NCBI RefSeq assembly: GCF_030649675.1
Contig: NZ_JAUTDR010000002.1
Location: forward strand, 194,254 to 258,253
Reading direction: 5' to 3'
Origin: Haliea sp. E1-2-M8
GTDB lineage: Bacteria; Pseudomonadota; Gammaproteobacteria; Pseudomonadales; Halieaceae
Length of the DNA stretch: 64,000 nt
Shown: piece by piece, positions 54,090 to 62,009 of the stretch
Numbering within the stretch: the first letter of the stretch is position 1
How the letters are laid out: each line of letters starts with the position of its first letter
Notes under the pieces: model-generated
What the model was told of the DNA's origin: nothing
Database searches by the model: none
What the model saw: the letters and a program-made list of their open reading frames with translations, nothing else
Translations under genes and position numbers: made by a program

Positions 54090-54108
54090 TCGAGGGTTTG
54101 ACCCTCGA
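54090..54108. repeat. Hairpin between the GMC and cyclase genes
   Basis: Stem TCGAGGGT / ACCCTCGA with a 3-nt loop, downstream of the GMC stop at 54136. Read in the GMC direction no T run follows, so intrinsic termination is doubtful; it could be an RNA-stabilising 3' structure. Confidence 0.45.
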
Positions 54109-54135
54109 AGTTTTGGGTTTTTCCTCGGGGTTTGG

Positions 54136-55701
54136 TCAGGGCCAGTTGCGGAGCATCTGTTCGGCTGCGCGAAGGGCCAAAGCGTGAACAGTGAAAGTTG
54201 GGTTGACTGCGCCGGAACCGGGGAAAAGGCCGGGGCCGGCGATATAAAGATTATCAATGTCGTGACTCTGGCCGTAGCTGTTGGTCACGGACCCAGCCGG
54301 ATCCACACCCATTACCGTGCCCCCCATGATATGCATTCCAGCTTGCGGCCCGCGCCATTGCTCGCGGGCACCCGCTGCATCCAGCACTGCTTTCCCCTGC
54401 TGCACAGCATGGGCGACCAACGCAGCGCTCGGCTTGCCCTGGTTATGCACTGCACGGGCCAGCGGCACACCGAATACATCGCGTTTGCTGCTCAGTTCGA
54501 CCCTGTTTTCCCGCAGTGCAATATCCTCTGCAACGAGTGTCATCACTCCGAGGTGCTTCACCGCTCGCTGCAAAAAAGGCTTGAGCTGCGACCCATATAT
54601 GTCGGGGCGATTGTTGGCGATTCCCAGCAACCCGTTTGGCTTGACCGCATTGGCAATGATCCACTGAAAGCTGCCATAGGCATCCTTGACCGCCAGCTTG
54701 TTGTCGTAACCATCCTGGTTGATCAGCTGCCCTCCGGTTGGACCGAGAGCAGGCTGGGTTTCTGCGTCGAACAACCCGTACAGGCTGACTGTAGGGTGGG
54801 TCATCAGATAACGCCCCACCAGCCCACTGCTGTTGGCCAGTCCCCGCGGATGACGACTGTTGGCAGAGGCCAGCAGCAAGCGGGCGTTCTGGACGGTAAA
54901 TGCCGCGAGTACCACAACCTCTGCATACAGGCGATGGGCCGAACCGTCTGCCGAGCGATATTCAACACCCTCGATACGCTTCCCATCCGTACTGGTGAGT
55001 AGCCGGGTTACCGTCGCCTCGTTTCGCACCACCGCACCCGATTGCATGGCCTCGGCAAGAAATACGGTCTGGGCATTACCCAGGGCGCCGATAGGGCAAC
55101 CCGCATCACACCAGCCGTCATACAAACAGGCCGGACGACCGCGATAGGGAATCGTGTTGATCGCCAGTGGCAGGGGTGCCGTATGCATATCCAGCCGGGA
55201 AAAACCTTCAGCCAGCAGCCGCCCCTGGCCGAACACAGGTACCGGCGGCATGGGATAAGCATCACCGGGGGGGCGCCAGCGTTCCTGGATCGCATCGCCA
55301 CTGAGCCCAACAGTGCCCTGTATCCGGTCGTAGTACGGCCGTAACTCCGCATACTGCAAAGGCCAATCGAGACCTTGACCATACTGGGTAAATGTCTGGA
55401 AATCATTTTCATGAAGCCGCGGCCATACCCCGTAATGGTGCATGGTGCTACCGCCGGTGCCCCAGCCTGCATTGAAGTTGTGCCCGACCCGGTGATCACC
55501 CTCCTCTTCTACATGCGCTCCCCCCCATTTGTGTCGACGCGCCCAGAGTTGGGAGCTGACCAGATGATCGGGGGTGCGTGCCGGGCCGGCCTCCAGCAGC
55601 ACAACCTGCTTGCCCGCTGCGCTCGCCTCAGCGGCGAATACGCTACCTGCAGCCCCGCTGCCAACCACCAACAGGTCAACCTTGTCGCGCACTGTCACCA
55701 T
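54136..55701 (-). CDS. GMC-family flavin oxidoreductase
   Basis: FAD-dependent alcohol/sugar dehydrogenase subunit of the gluconate-dehydrogenase type, 521 aa. The dinucleotide site is LLVVGSGAAGSVFAAEASAAG and then LLEAGP. FNAGWGTGGSTMHHYGVWPR, PACLYDGWCDAGCPIGALGNAQ (a cysteine-rich segment typical of this subgroup) and IAGPGLFPGSGAVNPTFTVHALALRAAE contain the flavin and active-site residues. It has no signal peptide. ATG 55701 overlaps the small-subunit gene by 7 nt, and that subunit's Tat-type leader could export the pair. Substrate unknown. Confidence 0.93.
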   Translation of the reverse strand: MVTVRDKVDLLVVGSGAAGSVFAAEASAAGKQVVLLEAGPARTPDHLVSSQLWARRHKWGGAHVEEEGDHRVGHNFNAGWGTGGSTMHHYGVWPRLHENDFQTFTQYGQGLDWPLQYAELRPYYDRIQGTVGLSGDAIQERWRPPGDAYPMPPVPVFGQGRLLAEGFSRLDMHTAPLPLAINTIPYRGRPACLYDGWCDAGCPIGALGNAQTVFLAEAMQSGAVVRNEATVTRLLTSTDGKRIEGVEYRSADGSAHRLYAEVVVLAAFTVQNARLLLASANSRHPRGLANSSGLVGRYLMTHPTVSLYGLFDAETQPALGPTGGQLINQDGYDNKLAVKDAYGSFQWIIANAVKPNGLLGIANNRPDIYGSQLKPFLQRAVKHLGVMTLVAEDIALRENRVELSSKRDVFGVPLARAVHNQGKPSAALVAHAVQQGKAVLDAAGAREQWRGPQAGMHIMGGTVMGVDPAGSVTNSYGQSHDIDNLYIAGPGLFPGSGAVNPTFTVHALALRAAEQMLRNWP

Positions 55702-56249
55702 ACCTGTTCCGGCCTGATATGAGCCATATAGGGCGTATCCAGCACCGCCATGCCATCCTCTGTGCCATAGGTCACATCAATACCATCGCTACGCCAGACA
55801 AAATAGAGGAATGATGCCGGCGGGCCAGCCCAATCCTGCGTGTCATCAGTGATCAGATCGGTAATCAGTTGGTCCAGCGCGGGCGCAGGCAATTCCGCGG
55901 GGCGCTTGCCGTAACGCTCAATAGAATGCCGTGCAAGCGCCATCAGGCCACTGCGATAGAAATTCACATGGGGTTCTGCCACACCCAGATACCGAAGCAT
56001 CAGAAGACTATCCGCCGAGGGCCGCGCCAATTGGTAATCTATAAAATGCACCGCGCCAGCCCCGGCGGAACCGGGCACCAATGCTTCTATAACAGTCTCA
56101 AGGTCTGCAGCTTCTTCGGCATCCAGCACACTGAGTGGCAGCTTGCGCTGTCGCGCCTCTGCTGGTGACAGCAGCAGCGCCCCCGATACCAGCGGATACG
56201 CGAGTAGCAGTGCCTTGAGAAACCTGCGCCGCTGCTGTAACGGCTCCAT
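55695..56249 (-). CDS. Gluconate 2-dehydrogenase subunit 3 family protein
   Basis: Small partner subunit of membrane GMC dehydrogenases, 184 aa. The leader QQRRRFLKALLLAYPLVSGALLLSPAEA has a twin-arginine-like RRRFLK motif and a hydrophobic core. The body (LDAEEAADLETVIEALVPGSAGAGAVHFIDYQL) is typical of the family. GAGGG precedes ATG 56249, 5 nt after the TonB receptor stop. A cytochrome c subunit, usual third partner, is not encoded here. Confidence 0.9.
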   Translation of the reverse strand: MEPLQQRRRFLKALLLAYPLVSGALLLSPAEARQRKLPLSVLDAEEAADLETVIEALVPGSAGAGAVHFIDYQLARPSADSLLMLRYLGVAEPHVNFYRSGLMALARHSIERYGKRPAELPAPALDQLITDLITDDTQDWAGPPASFLYFVWRSDGIDVTYGTEDGMAVLDTPYMAHIRPEQVW

Positions 56250-56254
56250 CACCC

Positions 56255-58693
56255 TCAGAACTCATACCGCAAGGCAACGGAATACAGACGCGGGTCGCGA
56301 AATGCAATTTCGTTACAGCCACACAGGGACGCCAGGTCAAAACCCTGGGTGCCTGCTCTTTCATCAGTCAGGTTACGCGCAGCCAGGGTCAACTGCCACT
56401 GGCTGTCGGTGCTGCTCCAACTTACTGACGTGTTGTAGATGGTATAGCTGTCGAACTTGTCGGCATCAAAGTTGCGAAGATTGTAGAAGAACTCGTCCGA
56501 GTAAGAGAAATCCGCCTGCACCGCAAGGTTGCCACCCAGAGCGGGCCACTGATAGCGAATAAGCCCTGCGGCCTGCAATTCAGGCGCATAAGTCGGCTTG
56601 ACGTCACGTGGAGGCAGTGGCGACCCCCTGCGCAGAGGTACATCCTTCACAGTCGCATCAAACCAGGCACCGCTGAGCATGATATCCAGTCCATCCATGG
56701 GCGATGTCTGCAGCTCGAGTTCTGCGCCATAGGTGCGGGCATCGTTATTCTGCACCACCCCACCAACACCCACGAAGAGGAATGACTGGTAATCGGTGTA
56801 ATCATAGTAAAACGCCGTGCCGTTCAAACGGGTCATACCACCGGCGAAAGACTTCTTGAACCCCCCCTCATAGGACACCAGAACCTCTTCGTCGTATGGC
56901 AGGCTTTCATCCCCCCCGGCACCGAGAAATGCGCCCAACAAAGGTGCGTTAAAACTACCGGCCTTCACGCCGCGATTTATCCCGGCGTATAACAGGAGGT
57001 CATCGGTGTAACGCCAGTCCAGTTGCAGCTTGCCAGTCCAGAGTGTATCGGAACTGTCATCGGTATTGGTATACGGTGATCCGGCGCCAAAAGCGTTGGG
57101 AATGGGATCGCCCTGGTTGACGGTGAAACTGTCAAAGGAAGGGAAGATGCCAATCAAGAGGTCGAAGTCTTTCTCTTCCTGAATCAGTCGAGCGCCCGCG
57201 GTGAACGTGAGCGTCTCGGTCAAGTCGTAATCGACCTGACCGAACAGACTGTAGGAGTTGGTTTCCAGATCAGCGACCACACCTATATCCACGGGAGCGA
57301 AGGGCGGGCTGCCGGCAATACTGTTGACCGGCGCCTTCAAGCCATTGTCGGAAGTGGTATCGATATTCAGATAGAAGGCACCGGCGACCCAGCGAGTGCG
57401 CTCGGTTTCACCGTTTAACCTGAACTCCTGGGTAAAACTGGTTGCGTCAACCCCGGCATAGTTCGCGAGCTGATTTACAGGTGCGGCATCCACATCGATG
57501 AACAACAGCTTCTCGTAGTCCTTGAAGTCTGTAATTGAGGTAAATTGAACACCGCTTGACAGCTCATACTGCAGATTGACATTGATACCCCAGGTTTCCG
57601 TAAAGGCCTGGTCCTCAAACGCAAAGTCGCCGGAAAACGTAAAGTCTTCTCCGTCGGGATCAATGTACCCAAAAAAGTCACCGCCGGGAGCCAGGCGACT
57701 CGGCAAACCAATACCGGCACCGGGGAGAAAGCTGCTGCCATCGATCGCGTTGGCCCCGCCGTCCTGATCACCCTGGATGGTGAAACGAGTTTCATCAGCC
57801 GGCATGTCAATTACGTTGATGAGTTCGCCATTTTTGTCAAGTATGCCAATGGTAGGCTTGCTCTGGTAGGGGCCGCTTGACAGGTCGGACTTCGAATAGT
57901 TGAGCGACACCATGGCCTGCATTCTGTCATCGGGCTGGAACAACAGCGTACTGCGTGCGGACTTGTCTTCCTGCCCTCCCAGATCAGCGCCGGCACCGGG
58001 GCCCGGAGGGCCCAGGAAAGCACTGTCCGGATAGAGGTTTTTCAGATAACCGTCCTGATCTTTGTAACGAAAGGCCACCCTGCCCGCAACGGTGTCTGTC
58101 AGTGCTCCACCCAGTGCGCCCTCGATCACGACTTGATTGGCATTGGCCGGAGTGTCAAATTCGCCGACCTGGAAATCGATATATCCTTCAGTGCCATCAA
58201 AATTTGGTTTGTTCGATATATAGTGAACCAACCCGCCGGTAGCGTTACGGCCGAACAAGGTCCCCTGCGGGCCCTTGAGAATCTCGAGGCGCTCAATATC
58301 GTAGACCGCAAAGGTCTGGGCCTGCGCCACCGCCAGATACCCTTCATCAAGATAAGCCGCGTTGGGCGCCTCGATAATATCGTTGAAATCGTTCTGGGTT
58401 ACACCGCGAATAGAGAACTGGGTGTTCTGACCGGCAATATTCCCACTGATATGAACTCCGGGGGTAAACCCGGCAATATCGAAACTCTGCTGTACACCCA
58501 GCGCACGGGCCTGGTCACCGGTGAATACCGTTATTGAGATACCGACATCCTGCAAATTCTGTTCGCGCTTCTGTGCCGTAACAGTGACTTCTTCAAGCAG
58601 GTTCTGGGCGGCTCCGGGCATTGAGACCATCAGCGCAGCGAATAGTGATCCAAGCTTGAATTTATTATTATTGAGCATCGGTTTTTTTCGCAT
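56255..58693 (-). CDS. TonB-dependent receptor
   Basis: Outer-membrane TonB-dependent receptor of 812 aa. Signal peptide ends at about residue 30 (MPGAAQ), followed by TonB-box-like LLEEVTVTAQKREQNLQDV, the plug (ISITVFTGDQARALGVQQSFDIAGFTPGV; IRGVTQNDF; LEILKGPQGTLFGRNATGGLVHY) and a barrel ending in Phe (LYSVALRYEF). First gene of the operon with the GMC pair, so it probably imports the compound oxidised by that pair. ATG 58693 follows GAGG; ATG 58678 is possible. An inverted repeat sits 21-38 nt upstream. Confidence 0.95.
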   Translation of the reverse strand: MRKKPMLNNNKFKLGSLFAALMVSMPGAAQNLLEEVTVTAQKREQNLQDVGISITVFTGDQARALGVQQSFDIAGFTPGVHISGNIAGQNTQFSIRGVTQNDFNDIIEAPNAAYLDEGYLAVAQAQTFAVYDIERLEILKGPQGTLFGRNATGGLVHYISNKPNFDGTEGYIDFQVGEFDTPANANQVVIEGALGGALTDTVAGRVAFRYKDQDGYLKNLYPDSAFLGPPGPGAGADLGGQEDKSARSTLLFQPDDRMQAMVSLNYSKSDLSSGPYQSKPTIGILDKNGELINVIDMPADETRFTIQGDQDGGANAIDGSSFLPGAGIGLPSRLAPGGDFFGYIDPDGEDFTFSGDFAFEDQAFTETWGINVNLQYELSSGVQFTSITDFKDYEKLLFIDVDAAPVNQLANYAGVDATSFTQEFRLNGETERTRWVAGAFYLNIDTTSDNGLKAPVNSIAGSPPFAPVDIGVVADLETNSYSLFGQVDYDLTETLTFTAGARLIQEEKDFDLLIGIFPSFDSFTVNQGDPIPNAFGAGSPYTNTDDSSDTLWTGKLQLDWRYTDDLLLYAGINRGVKAGSFNAPLLGAFLGAGGDESLPYDEEVLVSYEGGFKKSFAGGMTRLNGTAFYYDYTDYQSFLFVGVGGVVQNNDARTYGAELELQTSPMDGLDIMLSGAWFDATVKDVPLRRGSPLPPRDVKPTYAPELQAAGLIRYQWPALGGNLAVQADFSYSDEFFYNLRNFDADKFDSYTIYNTSVSWSSTDSQWQLTLAARNLTDERAGTQGFDLASLCGCNEIAFRDPRLYSVALRYEF

Positions 58694-58713
58694 ACGCGGC
58701 CTCTTTCAAGTTA

Positions 58714-58731
58714 AACTTTAGACTTAAAGTG
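58714..58731. promoter_or_regulatory. Operator-like inverted repeat between the TonB receptor and MaoC genes
   Basis: ACTTTA-GACT-TAAAGT at 58715-58730, an exact 6-bp inverted repeat. Its core TTTAGACTTAAA matches the reverse complement of the element before the cyclase gene in 11 of 12 bases. It lies in the divergent promoter region and could control both directions. Confidence 0.6.
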
Positions 58732-58821
58732 TTTTCGATAATAGGTTCAATCGACGACGTTGTAAATACCCTGATTACAGAAGATTCAACAGTCCGATTA
58801 TTGCCAAGTGGGAGACAGCAG

Positions 58822-59256
58822 ATGTGGCGTTTCAATAGTTTCGAGGCCGGGCAATTAATCCAGCTGGGGAAATATCAGCTGACAGCAGAGGATATAATCG
58901 AGTTTGCGACCCGCTACGACCCACAGCCGATGCATACCGATCCAGTGGCTGCGGCACACTCACCAATGGGCGAATTGATAGCGAGCGGCTGGCACACCTG
59001 TGCCATTGCAATGCGGCTGTTGTGTGACGCTTTCATCTCGGATTCGAGCTCGGTAGCAGCTCCTGGAGTGGATAGTATTCGCTGGCTAGCACCCGTTCGA
59101 CCGGGGGACATATTGAGTGGGCAGTGCAGGATCCTGGAAACGCGTCTCAGTCAAAGCAAGCCGGATCGGGGCGTAGTAACCGCAGAAGTGTCCTTGCAAC
59201 GCCAGGACGCTGTAGAGGTATTGCGCATGAAGACTACCGCGCTCTACCTGGTGTAG
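58822..59256 (+). CDS. MaoC-family dehydratase (R-hydratase-like)
   Basis: Single-hotdog enoyl-CoA hydratase of the MaoC family, 144 aa. The catalytic motif is YDPQPMHTDPVAA, with the expected Asp-x4-His pair, followed by GELIASGWHTCAIAMRLL. SIRWLAPVRPGDILSGQC completes the hydratase pattern. ATG 58822 has GGGAGA 8 nt upstream; the frame is open further upstream across the operator, so the longer reading is rejected. Divergent from the TonB receptor operon and likely part of the same catabolic set. Confidence 0.9.
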   Translation: MWRFNSFEAGQLIQLGKYQLTAEDIIEFATRYDPQPMHTDPVAAAHSPMGELIASGWHTCAIAMRLLCDAFISDSSSVAAPGVDSIRWLAPVRPGDILSGQCRILETRLSQSKPDRGVVTAEVSLQRQDAVEVLRMKTTALYLV

Positions 59257-59371
59257 ACCATCAGACCCGGGGCTGACCTCTGAGCGAGGCCCCTGGCAGG
59301 GTGCGTGCCACAGCCGCCGAACAGGCAGCATGAACCCCGCGCTTCCTGCGAATCCGCTCAGAACGCACAGC

Positions 59372-60007
59372 TCACTCAGGCTGGTCGCTGCGGTGGGTGG
59401 CCGCGATACGCGCCGCCTGCTCATAGATCCCCGACATCAGATCAAGAGTACGAGCCGAATCGGTTAATTGCGGCACGAACTCGTGGACAGTGCCGGTGAA
59501 ATCAAGCAGCAGGTTGCGCCGAAGATCAGCATATCGCTCGGTGATCTCGAAACCCTTGGCGGTGACCCGGTAGGTAACCCCCTGTCGGTGTGAACTTTGC
59601 TTGCTCTTCTCGACCAGGCCCGCCTTGAGGAGCTTGCGTAGAGAATACTGGATGTTGGGAATGTCATCGCGATTCATCAATCGGGCAATCTCCTTGACAC
59701 CCTTGGCTCGCTCCTTCATCCGGATCACGTGCAGAAGTGCGTTGTCGCTGCCACCCACATCTATACCACTAACCGCAGCGAGGCACTCGGCCTGCCAGCG
59801 GACAAACGCCTCGTTACAGCGGATGATGGCGTACTCAAGCTCGCTGACTGCGATCTCGTGGGGCGTCTCGGCAAGATGCCAGCGCCGGTCCAGAGCGAGC
59901 CCGCCGTTCTCGTCATTGCCTACCTTGGCAATACCGGGCGCGGTGGACTCTTTCTCCTTCGACATTTTTGGCAAGCCCGGGGAGCCGGGCTTTTTGCTTC
60001 TTGGCAT
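59372..60007 (-). CDS. MarR-family winged-helix transcriptional regulator
   Basis: 211-aa regulator. A Lys/Ser/Pro-rich N-terminal tail of about 45 residues precedes an alpha-helical dimerisation region and a winged helix at about residues 105-170 (VKEIARLMNRDDIPNIQYSLRKLLKAGLVEKSKQSSHRQGVTYRVTAKG), in which the wing is followed by a long C-terminal helix. ATG 60007 behind AAGGAGGG; an upstream frame to 60118 is unsupported. Divergent from the LLM monooxygenase gene, the common arrangement for a local regulator. Confidence 0.85.
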   Translation of the reverse strand: MPRSKKPGSPGLPKMSKEKESTAPGIAKVGNDENGGLALDRRWHLAETPHEIAVSELEYAIIRCNEAFVRWQAECLAAVSGIDVGGSDNALLHVIRMKERAKGVKEIARLMNRDDIPNIQYSLRKLLKAGLVEKSKQSSHRQGVTYRVTAKGFEITERYADLRRNLLLDFTGTVHEFVPQLTDSARTLDLMSGIYEQAARIAATHRSDQPE

Positions 60008-60086
60008 AACGTCCCTCCTTCGATAAGCCGCGCTTTGCACGAATTGAAGCCACTTCACAAGTTTCTCATAGATCGGAACATCCCGG

Positions 60087-60118
60087 TTGACAATCTGGTT
60101 ATTTGTAGTTAAATACAA
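60087..60118 (+). promoter_or_regulatory. Promoter with overlapping inverted repeat upstream of the LLM gene
   Basis: A consensus -35 TTGACA at 60087-60092 is 17 nt from TAAATA at 60110-60115. The inverted repeat TTGTA-N6-TACAA (60103-60118) covers this -10, as expected for a repressor site; TTG-N-CAA geometry suits MarR proteins. The target regulator is probably the divergent MarR gene, by inference. Confidence 0.6.
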
Positions 60119-60175
60119 TTGAATTTTAATTTTAATTTCAATAACGAAATTTCACACTCCCAGGGAGAGATCGCC

Positions 60176-61282
60176 ATGAACCAAGCAGAAAACCGTATGT
60201 TCCGGAAAAACGAGTTCAAGCTCGGCACTTTTTCAGCAAACTGTTCCTCGGGCATGGCGGTCACCAAGGTGCCTGAGCGCTGGGTCAACTCCTGGGAGAA
60301 CAATGCGCGCCTGGTCCGCCAATGCGACCAGGCCGGGCTCGATTTCATGCTGCCGATCGCCCGCTGGATCGGCTACGGTGGCGAGACCAATTTTCACTAC
60401 AACGTACTGGAGACCATGGCCTGGGCCGCGGGGCTGCTTGCGATCACTGAACGGATCTCGGTGATCGCGACCATGCACACGGCGTTCAACCACCCGGTCG
60501 TGGTGGCGAAGCAGATTGCGACCATAGACCAGATTGGCGCCGGCCGCGCTGGGCTGAACATTGTCGCGGGCTGGAACCAGCCCGAGTACGATGCGATGGG
60601 TCTACAGCTAGCCGATGATCACGAGACCCGCTACGGCTATGCACAGGAGTGGTTCGATATTGTCAAAAAACTGTGGACCGAGAGCGGGGCCTTCGACTGG
60701 AATGGAAAGTATTTCCATCTCAAGGGCGTGCATTCCGACCCCAAACCGGTTTCGAACCTACCGCCCATCATCAACGCGGCGGGGTCCGCGCAGGGACGTG
60801 AGTTCGCGGTGAAAAATGCCAACTTTCTCTTCACTCCCGCGATCGACCTGGCCCGCTCCCGCGACGAGCTTGCAGAGTTGAAGGAACAGTCAAAAAACGC
60901 AGGCCGCGACCTCGATGTATTGACGTTTTCCTACGTAGTATGCCGGCCCAGCGAGAAGGAAGCCCAGGACTACCACAAGTATTACGCCGATACGAATGCG
61001 GACTGGGCCGCGGTGGACAACCTGGTAAGACTGCAGTTCGCCCACGCCCAGTCATTCCCGCACGACCTCCTGAGCCTTATCCGCGACCGCATGGCGGCGG
61101 GGCACGGCGGCTTCCCGCTGGTAGGCACACCGGAGCAGGTCGCAGACGGAATTACCGAGCTCTACGAGACCGGCTTTGGCGGCACCACCCTTGCGTTCGT
61201 GAACTACGCCGACGAGTTCCCGTATTTTGCCGAGCACGTGTTGCCCATACTGGAGAAGAGAGGCATTCGAACCGGGGCCTGA
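60176..61282 (+). CDS. LLM-class flavin-dependent monooxygenase (RutA/SsuD-like)
   Basis: Luciferase-like TIM-barrel monooxygenase, 368 aa, using reduced FMN supplied by a separate reductase. Landmarks are FKLGTFSANCSSGMAVTKVPERW, YGGETNFHYNVLETMAWAAGLLAITERISVIATMHTAFNHPVVVAKQIATIDQI, GRAGLNIVAGWNQPEYDAMG and FPLVGTPEQVADGITEL. This arrangement is closest to RutA, DmoA and SsuD-type enzymes. GGGAGAG precedes ATG 60176. The nitroreductase gene downstream could supply reduced flavin. Confidence 0.93.
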   Translation: MNQAENRMFRKNEFKLGTFSANCSSGMAVTKVPERWVNSWENNARLVRQCDQAGLDFMLPIARWIGYGGETNFHYNVLETMAWAAGLLAITERISVIATMHTAFNHPVVVAKQIATIDQIGAGRAGLNIVAGWNQPEYDAMGLQLADDHETRYGYAQEWFDIVKKLWTESGAFDWNGKYFHLKGVHSDPKPVSNLPPIINAAGSAQGREFAVKNANFLFTPAIDLARSRDELAELKEQSKNAGRDLDVLTFSYVVCRPSEKEAQDYHKYYADTNADWAAVDNLVRLQFAHAQSFPHDLLSLIRDRMAAGHGGFPLVGTPEQVADGITELYETGFGGTTLAFVNYADEFPYFAEHVLPILEKRGIRTGA

Positions 61283-61400
61283 TCAGGTATGGAGTGTTGG
61301 GGATTCCAGGTTCCTGCTATAGTCATTTGCCAGGCCGGGATCGGGAATCCGCACACTCTCTTACTTCAACTGTCAAGCCCCAATAACACAAGCGAATGTT

Positions 61401-62003
61401 ATGAAGCACAAGGACGCACAGACTCAGGCCCCCATCGACACCCAAATAAGAAAACGCTGGAGCCCCAGAGCCTTTCAGGCAGAGGCTCCCCCGCTGGACA
61501 ATCTGCTCACCATGCTTGAGGCCGCGCGCTGGGCGCCATCCTGTTTCAACGAGCAACCCTGGCGCTTTTTCCTCGGCCTGAAAGGCCTTGGGGACACCTA
61601 CAGCAAAATATTTGACTCGTTGATTGAGTTCAACCAGGAGTGGGCAAAACATGCCCCGGTTCTACTTCTCGCCGTAGCCAGGACTCACTTCTCGGCGAAT
61701 GACAAACCCAATGATCACCACGCGTATGACACTGGTGCCGCCATGTCCCTGCTCAGCCTGCAGGCGGCAGAGTTCGACATTTACGTGCACCAGATGGCCG
61801 GTTTCGACAGGGACAAGGCGAGAGAAAAGTTCGCCATACCCGAGGGTTTTCTACCACTGGCTGCAGCAGCCATCGGCTACCGGGGCGACCCGCAGATGCT
61901 GAACGAGAGACAGCAGCGAACCGAGGCGGAGAGAAGGGAACGCAAGGACTGGACAGAGACCTGTTTCGAGGGCACCTGGGACAACCCGCTTGAGCGGGGT
62001 TGA
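61401..62003 (+). CDS. Nitroreductase family protein
   Basis: FMN-binding nitroreductase-fold protein, 200 aa. Landmarks are IRKRWSPRAF near residue 17 (phosphate-binding Arg), EAARWAPSCFNEQPWRF, and the C-terminal FLPLAAAAIGYRGDP. The substrate is not evident. ATG 61401 has a weak ribosome site and lies 118 nt after the LLM gene on the same strand. Possible flavin reductase for the LLM enzyme, by inference from position only. Confidence 0.9.
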   Translation: MKHKDAQTQAPIDTQIRKRWSPRAFQAEAPPLDNLLTMLEAARWAPSCFNEQPWRFFLGLKGLGDTYSKIFDSLIEFNQEWAKHAPVLLLAVARTHFSANDKPNDHHAYDTGAAMSLLSLQAAEFDIYVHQMAGFDRDKAREKFAIPEGFLPLAAAAIGYRGDPQMLNERQQRTEAERRERKDWTETCFEGTWDNPLERG

Positions 62004-62009
62004 CCGCAT

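Noticed and set aside
61981-62003. Hairpin CAACCCGCT-TGA-GCGGGGTTG at the end of the nitroreductase gene as a terminator
   Set aside because: The arms are imperfect, lie inside the coding sequence, and no T run follows before nagA.
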